The notes beneath the pieces are model-generated. The model made no database searches and was not told the DNA's origin. It saw nothing but the letters and a program-made list of their open reading frames with translations. The position numbers and the translations under genes are program-made. Shown here one piece after another: positions 1-5,055 of a stretch of 10,995 nucleotides of DNA (position 1 is its first letter; the number at the start of each line of letters is the position of its first letter). The DNA is from Chloroflexota bacterium (GTDB lineage: Bacteria > Chloroflexota > Dehalococcoidia > Lucifugimonadales > Lucifugimonadaceae): positions 1 to 10,995 of the forward strand of contig JACPRT010000111.1 of the NCBI GenBank assembly GCA_016189845.1, in the 5' to 3' direction.

Positions 1-1
1 G

Positions 2-298
2 GCGGCGGGCATCCGTGTGCCGGCAGCCATCGGCGACTACCTGGTTTTGCGGGCCGTACGGCAAAGCGGCGGCACAGCCGTCACGGTCACCGACCGGGAG
101 ATCCTGGACGCCGTCGGCGAGATGGCGAGGCTGGAGGGGATCTTCGCGGCGCCGGAGGGCGGCGCGACCCTCGCCGGGCTTCGGAAGCTGCGCGCCGCTG
201 GCAAGATCGGGCAGGACGAACGAGTGTTGCTGCTGAATACCGGTTCTGCGCTCAAGTACATGGACGTGCTTGGCCCGGTGTTCGAATCGGGCCGGTAG
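2..298 (+). CDS. thrC: Threonine synthase, C-terminal part (5' truncated by window edge)
   Basis: This is the last 98 residues of a PLP-dependent threonine synthase, which converts O-phosphohomoserine to threonine in the cytoplasm. The frame is open from base 2 and ends at TAG 296-298. Recognisable pieces are RVPAAIGDYLVLRAV near the start, the EGIFAAPEGGATLAGLRKL stretch in the middle, and LNTGSALKYMDV close to the C-terminus, all typical of the end of this family. The N-terminal part with the PLP-binding lysine lies outside the window, so catalytic competence cannot be judged. A related PLP fold type II enzyme such as threonine dehydratase is possible, but the LNTGSxLKYxD ending favours threonine synthase. 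The next gene starts 63 bases later, behind its own possible promoter. Confidence 0.85.
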   Translation, partial: AAGIRVPAAIGDYLVLRAVRQSGGTAVTVTDREILDAVGEMARLEGIFAAPEGGATLAGLRKLRAAGKIGQDERVLLLNTGSALKYMDVLGPVFESGR

Positions 299-299
299 A

Positions 300-309
300 C
301 GGGCGCCCG
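300..309. terminator. Short GC palindrome after thrC stop, possible weak terminator
   Basis: CGGGCGCCCG is a perfect 10-base palindrome beginning two bases after the thrC stop codon. It could form a small hairpin that ends or slows transcription, but it has almost no loop and no T-run follows, so the assignment is weak. Confidence 0.2.
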
Positions 310-317
310 CATCGGCC

Positions 318-326
318 TGCTAGTAT
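318..326 (+). promoter_or_regulatory. Possible extended -10 promoter for the molybdenum hydroxylase gene
   Basis: TGCTAGTAT matches a TGn extended -10 element (TAGTAT at 321-326) 35 bases upstream of the ATG at 362. No convincing -35 box is seen. The same CTGCTAG(T/C)ATG string occurs upstream of the selenoprotein gene at 3421-3431. This is judged by eye only. Confidence 0.3.
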
Positions 327-361
327 GGCGCCGGTCTTTCTCGACGGCTGGAGTTGAACCA

Positions 362-2710
362 ATGGTAGATACCGCGCCACGAGCCGCACGAACCACGTAC
401 ATAGGAGCGTCGACGCCCAAGATCGACGGGGTCGACAAGGTCACGGGCGTTGCCCGTTACGGCGCCGACGTACGGCTTCCGGGCATGCTCGACGCGAAGA
501 TACTTCGCAGCCCGCACGCGCATGCCAGGATCGTGCGCATCGACACATCCAGGGCCGAAGCGCTGCCTGGCGTCATGGCGGTCGTCACGGGCAGGGACTT
601 CCCGCTGCTGAAGCCCGGCACGCACGTGCAGATCGGCGTGCTCCGGATGGACCTCTACCGCATCAGCAATCTGGTGATAGCCCGCCAGAAGGTGCTGTTC
701 GCAGGCCATCCCGTTGCCGCCGTCGCGGCTACCAGTCCCGAGATCGCCCAGGAGGCGCTGGACCTTATCCAGGTCGAATACGAGGTGCTGCCGCACGTCC
801 TGGACGAGGTCGAGTCGATGAAGCCCGGCGCGCCGCTCCTCCACGATGATCTGTTCACTTCCGGGACTCCAGAAAAGACCACGAAGCCCAGCAACGTCGC
901 GCTCTATATCGAAATGGGCAGGGGGGATCTCGCCAAAGGCGAGGCCGAAGCCGACGTCGTGGTCGAGCGCAGCTTCAAGACCCAGACCGTCCACCAGGGA
1001 TATATCGAACCGGAGGCCGAAACGGCCTGGTGGCAGCCGGATGGCCGCTTGAGCGTCTGGGCGGACACCCAGGGGCCGTTCGGGCAGCGGGCACAGCTGT
1101 CGGTATTCCTGGGGATCCCCCTGGGCAGAATCACCGTCGTGCCGATGGAAGTAGGCGGCGGGTTCGGCGCGAAGAACGCCCTCCGCCTGTCGCCGCTCTG
1201 CGCCGGCCTGTCGCGGAAGTCCGGCCGGCCCGTGCGGATCGTCCTCAGCCGGGACGAAGTCCTTCGCGCAACCGGCCCGGGCGTCGCTACCACGAACTAC
1301 GTGAAGGTAGGCGCAAAAAACGACGGGAAGATCACGCTCATCGATGCCAGGATGGTCTACAACGCGGGCGCGTTCCCCGGTTCGCCACTGGCAGGCGGGA
1401 CGCTGGTCGGATTCAGCGCATACCAGACGCCCAACCTGCGGATCGTGGGCTACGACGTGGTGACCAACCGGCCCAAGGTCCAGGCGTATCGCGCGCCGGG
1501 CGGTCCTCCGATTTCCTTCGCGGTCGAATCCGTCATGGACGAGGTCGCCGAGAAGATCGGGATGGACCCGCTGGATTTCAGGATCAAGAATGCCTCTAAG
1601 ACCGGCGACGCCGGTCCGAACGATCTCAAGTTCAACAGGATCGGTCTCACCGACGTCCTCCAACGGGTCAAATCCCACCCGGCGTGGACCGACCCCGTAT
1701 CGGCCCCGAGATTCGGGGGCAAGGTGGGCCGTGGCCTTGGCCTCGGCTACTGGCGCGGCGGCACGAACACGTCGTCGTGTGAACTCAACCTTCATGGCGA
1801 TGGCTCCGTGAGCCTGGTGACCGGCTCGGTCGACCTCTCCTCGGTCCGGACCGCGTTCGCGCAAATCGTCGCCGACCAGTTTGGCCTCACCCCGGCCGAC
1901 GTCACCGTCACCACCGGCGACACCAACTCGGTCGGCTACACCGACAACTCCGGCGGCAGCCGGGTGACATATGTCACCGGCACGGCCGTTTTCAACGCGT
2001 GCCAGGCCGCCATCGGCGTGCTGAAGGGCAGGGCGGCACAGAAGTTCGGCGTCCCAGCCGACCTGATCGAGTTCGGCGAAGGCGTCTTCTCGGTCCGAGA
2101 CATACAGGAGAAGCGGATCGCCTTGAAGGACCTCGCGGCGGAGAGCGTGCGGGGCAGCGGCGTCATCAGCACCAGCGGCACCGCTACCGGGATGCAATCG
2201 GCGCCGGCCTTCGCCGCGCAGGTTGCGGACGTGGAAGTCGACCTCGAGACCGGCAAGGTCCAGATCCTCCGCTACACGGCGTTCCAGGACGTGGGCAAGG
2301 CGATCAATCGCGCCCAGGTGGTAGGTCAGATCCAGGGCGGCGTGGCACAGGGCGCCGGCTGGGGACTCTCTGAGGCCTACGTCTGGGACGAAAAGGGCGC
2401 TCTGCGCAACGCGAGCTTCCTCGACTACCGCATGCCGACGGCGCTGGACCTGCCCGCGATCGACGTCGAACTCATCGAGACTCCCGCTTCCGACGGCCCG
2501 TTCGGGGTCCGTGGGGTCGGCGAGGTCCCGATCGTGCCTCCCGCAGGCGCCATCGCCAACGCCATCTATCGTGCGGCCGGCGTCCGCATGGACGTGCTGC
2601 CGATGAACCCCGAGAACGTATTGATGGCGATCAAGCGTCGCGACAAGCCGCTGGCGAGGACTCGCTGGCTACGCGGCAACGGGTCTGCGGGCGAGACCCT
2701 GGTCAGCTAG
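362..2710 (+). CDS. Xanthine dehydrogenase/CO dehydrogenase family molybdopterin-binding subunit
   Basis: This is the large subunit of a molybdenum hydroxylase (XdhA/CoxL/aldehyde oxidase superfamily). Such enzymes hydroxylate a C-H bond of a purine, aldehyde or N-heterocycle with water, or oxidise CO. The 782-residue length is normal for a separate large subunit. Residues about 17-130 form the a/b hammerhead domain (KIDGVDKVTGVARYGAD, LRSPHAHARI). The molybdopterin domain carries GGGFGAKN at about 265-272, YRAPGG at about 376-381 and VGE ending at Glu721, the position of the catalytic base. The CO-dehydrogenase signature AYRCSFR is absent; AYRAPGGPP stands there, so a hydroxylase other than form I CODH is likely. 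The substrate cannot be read from sequence. GGAG about nine bases before the ATG supports the start. The [2Fe-2S] and FAD subunits that normally sit beside it are missing on both sides. The protein must use partners encoded elsewhere or act in an atypical way. Confidence 0.9.
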   Translation: MVDTAPRAARTTYIGASTPKIDGVDKVTGVARYGADVRLPGMLDAKILRSPHAHARIVRIDTSRAEALPGVMAVVTGRDFPLLKPGTHVQIGVLRMDLYRISNLVIARQKVLFAGHPVAAVAATSPEIAQEALDLIQVEYEVLPHVLDEVESMKPGAPLLHDDLFTSGTPEKTTKPSNVALYIEMGRGDLAKGEAEADVVVERSFKTQTVHQGYIEPEAETAWWQPDGRLSVWADTQGPFGQRAQLSVFLGIPLGRITVVPMEVGGGFGAKNALRLSPLCAGLSRKSGRPVRIVLSRDEVLRATGPGVATTNYVKVGAKNDGKITLIDARMVYNAGAFPGSPLAGGTLVGFSAYQTPNLRIVGYDVVTNRPKVQAYRAPGGPPISFAVESVMDEVAEKIGMDPLDFRIKNASKTGDAGPNDLKFNRIGLTDVLQRVKSHPAWTDPVSAPRFGGKVGRGLGLGYWRGGTNTSSCELNLHGDGSVSLVTGSVDLSSVRTAFAQIVADQFGLTPADVTVTTGDTNSVGYTDNSGGSRVTYVTGTAVFNACQAAIGVLKGRAAQKFGVPADLIEFGEGVFSVRDIQEKRIALKDLAAESVRGSGVISTSGTATGMQSAPAFAAQVADVEVDLETGKVQILRYTAFQDVGKAINRAQVVGQIQGGVAQGAGWGLSEAYVWDEKGALRNASFLDYRMPTALDLPAIDVELIETPASDGPFGVRGVGEVPIVPPAGAIANAIYRAAGVRMDVLPMNPENVLMAIKRRDKPLARTRWLRGNGSAGETLVS

Positions 2711-3309
2711 ACCCGGTGCACCGGGCCGGACCCTGGCGGGTGTGGATACCTGCGCTCGTAGTCGGAGCGCAGCATGCCCAGGATCACCGAGTTGAACCGC
2801 GCTCCCTGGTGTGGCCGGCTCTGCCGCAGTGTGCCTTCATGAATGAACCCGACATGCTCGAACATCTCACGCGCATGCGTGTTGTATTCGGGGACGTCGA
2901 CCCATGCTCGGTACAGCCCGACCTTGTTGAAGATGTGTTCCAGGAGCTGAAGTGTCGTGGCCGTACCGTAACCGCGGTGCCACAGCTCCTTGCGTCCGAT
3001 CAGGATCGAAATCTGGGCGTCGCCCAGGGCCTCATCGATCGCGAGCTGGGTCTCGCCGATGTGTTCGCCGGATGCCGTTCGAACCGAAAAGATGGCCCTG
3101 TGCGGCTGCTGGTCTTCGCGCTTGAATACTCGGTCCCACTCCTCCGGCGTTGCATCGACCATCTTCCGGGGGTCGTACCCCAGGTGAGCCGGCTCTCCGT
3201 AGGTGTACCTGCCGAACCAGCTTTCCGCAATCTCGTTGTCTTCCAGCCATCTGGCGACTCGCTCGACGTCTTCGCGGGACACGTCGGTCAATTGCACCTG
3301 TGGCAGCAT
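2707..3309 (-). CDS. GNAT family N-acetyltransferase, RimJ/RimL-like
   Basis: This is a 200-residue acetyl-CoA-dependent N-acetyltransferase of the GNAT fold, closest in style to the RimJ/RimL group that modifies protein N-termini or small amines. Motif A is visible as ILIGRKELWHRGYGTATTLQL, with the acetyl-CoA pyrophosphate loop R112-G-Y-G-T-A117. Motif B follows as EYNTHAREMFEHVGF (about 141-155) and then HEGTLRQ, as in RimJ-like proteins. The substrate is unknown. GGAGGT six bases before the ATG on the minus strand is a strong ribosome site and fixes the start. The gene converges on the molybdenum hydroxylase and shares a CTAG with it at the stop codons. It diverges from the selenoprotein gene across a 184-base gap. 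Confidence 0.9.
   Translation of the reverse strand: MLPQVQLTDVSREDVERVARWLEDNEIAESWFGRYTYGEPAHLGYDPRKMVDATPEEWDRVFKREDQQPHRAIFSVRTASGEHIGETQLAIDEALGDAQISILIGRKELWHRGYGTATTLQLLEHIFNKVGLYRAWVDVPEYNTHAREMFEHVGFIHEGTLRQSRPHQGARFNSVILGMLRSDYERRYPHPPGSGPVHRV
2712..2725. repeat. Perfect 14-base palindrome at the convergent gene ends
   Basis: CCCGGTGCACCGGG is a perfect inverted repeat starting two bases after the hydroxylase stop codon and lying within the last codons of the oppositely directed GNAT gene. It can form a five-pair stem with a TGCA loop on either strand and may act as a small bidirectional terminator. No T-run follows, and a chance palindrome in GC-rich DNA is possible. Confidence 0.35.
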
Positions 3310-3374
3310 CCCGGACCTCCCGTCTGATTTCCGTCGGCGATCGGCGCAAACTGAGCCAGTTCAGGTTCGCGGCG

Positions 3375-3404
3375 AGTATAGAGCGCGGTTCGAAGCCGCC
3401 GCAA
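3375..3404 (-). promoter_or_regulatory. Possible promoter of the GNAT gene
   Basis: On the minus strand TATACT (3380-3375) is a good -10 hexamer, with TTGCGG (3404-3399) as a partial -35 at an 18-base spacing. It lies about 65 bases upstream of the GNAT start, in the divergent gap shared with the selenoprotein gene. Consensus match only. Confidence 0.35.
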
Positions 3405-3421
3405 ATGCTGGCGCCCGCCTC

Positions 3422-3430
3422 TGCTAGCAT
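3422..3430 (+). promoter_or_regulatory. Possible extended -10 promoter for the Rdx gene pair
   Basis: TGCTAGCAT (TGn followed by TAGCAT) lies 63 bases upstream of the selenoprotein ATG and resembles the element at 318-326. No clear -35 box is present. The remainder of the 3310-3493 gap holds no other gene that I can see. Confidence 0.25.
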
Positions 3431-3493
3431 GCGAAGGCCCGGCGGTCCGCGCGCGGCGCGGCACGACCGGAGCTCTTGAGAAGGGTGGGCCAG

Positions 3494-3784
3494 ATGAGCG
3501 AGGGCAAGGTCCAGGCCGAGATCATCTACTGCGTGCCTTGAGGCTACCATCAAGTGGCTGGCTGGATGCTCAGCGAACTGTTCTCGGCCGGTGGATCCGA
3601 CGTCGCGATCAAGGTGACGCCTGGCGCCAGCGGGGTGTTCCAGGTCTATTTCGACGGTGAACTGGTCTTCGACAAGAAAGCCGAAGGGAACCAGACTCCG
3701 CATCTGGGCCGTGTAAAGGAGCTGAAGGCGCTCCTGAAGCAAAGGATCGAAAAGGCCACGGAAAGGGTCACAGTCAAAGCTTAG
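3494..3784 (+). CDS. SelW/SelT/SelH (Rdx) family selenoprotein, in-frame UGA = selenocysteine at residue 16
   Basis: Read from ATG 3494 with TGA 3539-3541 decoded as Sec, this gives a 96-residue protein ending at TAG 3782-3784. It is a Rdx-family thioredoxin-like redox protein. The N-terminus runs through a first beta strand (VQAEIIY) into the redox motif C13-V-P-U16-G-Y, followed by a helix with W24. Next come TPGASGVFQVYFDGELVFDKK, the usual SelW-like strand-turn-strand, and a charged C-terminal helix. Three facts favour Sec over a nonsense mutation. The TGA stands exactly at the second residue of CxxC. The reading frame and family similarity continue on both sides. The adjacent paralog has TGC at the same place. 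TGA is a normal stop in several neighbouring nuo genes, which argues against general reassignment. A hairpin of SECIS type follows the UGA. The ribosome site (AAGGGTGGG) is moderate. Standard gene callers would start at GTG 3554 or ATG 3566 and lose the active site. The substrate and electron donor are unknown. A sequencing error or a fresh pseudogene remains a minor alternative. Confidence 0.87.
3539..3541 (+). other. UGA selenocysteine codon
   Basis: TGA is in frame as codon 16 of the Rdx gene, in the context TGC-GTG-CCT-TGA-GGC-TAC. The aligned codon of the downstream paralog (GTG-CCA-TGC-GGA) is cysteine. It differs from a Cys codon by only its third base. Confidence 0.85.
3557..3574 (+). 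promoter_or_regulatory. Putative bacterial SECIS hairpin
   Basis: GCTGG (3557-3561) pairs with TCAGC (3570-3574), closing an eight-base loop CTGGATGC. The loop carries GG at 3564-3565, about 22 bases after the UGA. A short stem with a G-containing apical loop some 16-37 bases downstream of the UGA is the known geometry for SelB binding in bacterial SECIS elements. GGC just after the UGA (3542-3544) could also pair with GCC at 3587-3589 to form a base. An alternative pairing uses the second GCTGG copy (3561-3565) with a four-base loop. The aligned region of the Cys paralog (GCCGC opposite TCAGC) cannot form the same stem. Drawn by hand, with no energy calculation. Confidence 0.6.
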
Positions 3785-3788
3785 GAGG
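3782..3788 (+). promoter_or_regulatory. Shine-Dalgarno overlapping the upstream stop codon
   Basis: TAGGAGG combines the stop codon of the selenoprotein gene (TAG) with an AGGAGG ribosome site for the ATG at 3794. This arrangement suggests translational coupling of the two Rdx genes. Confidence 0.7.
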
Positions 3789-3793
3789 GAATC

Positions 3794-4084
3794 ATGTCGA
3801 AGTTCGGCAAGATCCAGGTCGATATCGAGTACTGCGTGCCATGCGGATATCAGAACCTGGCCGCGTGGGCGGTCAGCGAGATGTTCCAGGCCGGTGGCAC
3901 CGACGTCGCGCTCAGCCTCACGCCCGGCGACGGCGGGGTATTCAAAATCAAGTTCGGCGACGAGCTGGTCTGGGACAAGAAGGCCATGGGCGGCAAGTCG
4001 CCCGACATCGCCCAGATGAAGGAAATCAAGGCGAAGCTCAGGAACAAGCTCGAAGCCCTGAAGCAACCAGTCGGCGTTAGGTAG
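3794..4084 (+). CDS. SelW/SelT/SelH (Rdx) family protein, cysteine form
   Basis: This is a 96-residue Rdx-family protein with redox motif C14-V-P-C17-G-Y, the Cys counterpart of the selenoprotein directly upstream. The two proteins are the same length and about half identical by hand alignment. They share AGG-DVA, TPG-GVF, ELV-DKKA and KE-KA-L blocks and need a one-residue offset only near the N-terminus. The family has a thioredoxin-like fold and is thought to act in thiol redox chemistry; no specific substrate is established from sequence. The start is fixed by AGGAGG five bases before the ATG. The nine-base gap to the upstream gene points to one transcript and recent or maintained tandem duplication. 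A convergent VOC gene follows after 40 bases. Confidence 0.9.
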   Translation: MSKFGKIQVDIEYCVPCGYQNLAAWAVSEMFQAGGTDVALSLTPGDGGVFKIKFGDELVWDKKAMGGKSPDIAQMKEIKAKLRNKLEALKQPVGVR

Positions 4085-4092
4085 CCGGGCGC

Positions 4093-4123
4093 CCTGGCCT
4101 CGCGCCGGCGCGGTGACGCCAGG
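4093..4123. terminator. Inverted repeat between convergent genes, possible bidirectional terminator
   Basis: CCTGGC (4093-4098) and GCCAGG (4118-4123) are perfect complements and enclose the self-complementary GCGCCGGCGC. The structure fills nearly all of the 40-base gap between the Cys-type Rdx gene and the convergent VOC gene. There is no T-tract, so its termination efficiency is uncertain. Confidence 0.4.
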
Positions 4124-4124
4124 T

Positions 4125-4511
4125 CTATCGCGCCGGGCGGGGGTCGTTCTGCAACAACTGCAGCGTGTTGCCGTCGGGGTCGTGGAACGTAGCCAGCCAG
4201 CCCCATCGCTCACGGTCTGGCTCCCGGATGAAACTGACACCGCGGGCGCGCAGGCGCTCGGCCACCGCGTGGATGTCGCCAACCGTGAGGTTGATCATGA
4301 TCCGGAACGGCTCCGTTGTCTTGCCGTGCACCTCGGAGTGCGGGTTGATCGTCAGGCGCATTTCGCCCCACTTGAACTGCACGCCGTCGGGCCGCATCGA
4401 GTGCGGTATCAGGCCGAGGACGTCACGGTAGAACTCGGTCATCGTCCGTGGGTCGTCGGTGAAGATGACGACCCCCGCGATTCCCTGGATCGACCCGGCA
4501 TCGCTGGTCAA
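4125..4511 (-). CDS. VOC superfamily protein (glyoxalase/bleomycin-resistance fold)
   Basis: This is a 128-residue, two-module vicinal-oxygen-chelate protein. The first module contains the FTDDPRTMTEFYRDVLGL helix and turn characteristic of the fold. The second has VGDIHAVAERLRARGVSFI, and the protein ends with FHDPDGNTLQLLQ. In metal-dependent members the first strand carries His or Gln and the last strand Glu. Here Gly-Val (GIAGVV) and Gln (LQLLQ) stand near those places, so the usual metal site may be changed or lost; this is by-eye alignment. The start is a TTG at 4511, chosen because GGGAGG lies nine bases upstream on the minus strand and because the next in-frame Met would remove the first beta strand. 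Function is unknown: detoxification, antibiotic binding or a non-catalytic role are all possible. Confidence 0.85.
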   Translation of the reverse strand: MTSDAGSIQGIAGVVIFTDDPRTMTEFYRDVLGLIPHSMRPDGVQFKWGEMRLTINPHSEVHGKTTEPFRIMINLTVGDIHAVAERLRARGVSFIREPDRERWGWLATFHDPDGNTLQLLQNDPRPAR

Positions 4512-4532
4512 GGTCGTAGGCCTCCCGGGGCT

Positions 4533-4538
4533 ACTATA
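4533..4538 (-). promoter_or_regulatory. Possible -10 box for the VOC gene
   Basis: On the minus strand TATAGT lies 21 bases before the TTG start and could be a -10 hexamer. It sits inside the palindrome ACTATAGT (4533-4540), so its direction is ambiguous. No -35 box is clear. Confidence 0.25.
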
Positions 4539-4592
4539 GTCCGCGGGCGTCTGCGGGCCCCTGGCGCGATTGTGGAAAATTTCACGTTCAGG

Positions 4593-4601
4593 TGATATAG
4601 T
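4593..4601 (+). promoter_or_regulatory. Probable extended -10 promoter of the nuo operon
   Basis: TGATATAGT combines a TGn motif with TATAGT (4596-4601), 31 bases upstream of the nuoA ATG, in a locally AT-richer part of the 121-base gap between the VOC gene and nuoA. A TTGTGG at 4570-4575 is a poor -35 with a long spacer. This is the only convincing promoter seen ahead of the operon. Confidence 0.45.
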
Positions 4602-4632
4602 CGCCGCCAGCTAACTAGCTACGGGGACGGAG

Positions 4633-5052
4633 ATGCCGGGGGACTACTTCCGCCAGTATGCGGTGATTGCGGTCTTCATGGTCGTCGCCGTTCTCGTCCC
4701 CGTCGGCATGCTTGCAGCGTCGTACGGGGCTTCCCTCGTCAAGATCCGGCCGGTCCGCCCGCGCCCGCCCAACTGGCGAGAATCGCCGCCGCCGTACCTG
4801 AAGACTTACGAGTCCGGATTCGAGCCGATCGGTGGCCCGTGGCGGCATATCAACATCAGGTACTACACGTTCGGCCTGCTTTTCGTTATCTTCGACGTCG
4901 AGACGGTATTCCTCTACCCGTGGGCCGCCGAATACGGCGTGCTCTCCGCCAGGTTCGGCGCATTCGCACTGGTGGAAGCGGTCGTCTTCATCGCGGTCCT
5001 GGCCGTCGGCTGGGCATACGCGTGGCGCAAACGGGCCATGGAATGGACGTGA
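4633..5052 (+). CDS. nuoA: NADH-quinone oxidoreductase subunit A
   Basis: NuoA is a small membrane subunit of respiratory complex I near the quinone-binding junction. The 139-residue product has three hydrophobic segments at about 8-30, 78-98 and 108-131. Between the first two lies the conserved loop YESGFEP (59-65), and FDVETVFLYPWA (87-98) is the family hallmark at the start of the second helix. GGGGACGGAG just before the ATG acts as ribosome site. It is the first gene of the operon, and nuoB follows after three bases. Confidence 0.95.
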   Translation: MPGDYFRQYAVIAVFMVVAVLVPVGMLAASYGASLVKIRPVRPRPPNWRESPPPYLKTYESGFEPIGGPWRHINIRYYTFGLLFVIFDVETVFLYPWAAEYGVLSARFGAFALVEAVVFIAVLAVGWAYAWRKRAMEWT

Positions 5053-5055
5053 CCA

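Noticed and set aside
320..2197. 625-codon open frame on the minus strand
   Set aside because: It lies opposite the molybdenum hydroxylase gene, shows no recognisable motif, and is the kind of antisense frame expected in GC-rich codon usage.
3381..3400. GCGG-TTCGAAG-CCGC looks like a tRNA T-arm and could hint at a tRNA-Sec near the selenoprotein
   Set aside because: No acceptor stem, anticodon arm or long variable arm can be assembled around it on either strand. TTCGAA is a common palindrome.
3494..3541. Rdx gene as a pseudogene or a 15-codon peptide ended by TGA
   Set aside because: The frame, length and family similarity continue intact after the TGA, the codon occupies the exact active-site column, and a SECIS-like hairpin follows. 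Selenocysteine explains all of these; a random nonsense mutation would not be expected to hit this codon.
3032..4282. 416-codon minus-strand open frame
   Set aside because: It runs across parts of four better supported genes in other frames and is low-complexity Arg/Ala-rich sequence, so it is a shadow frame.
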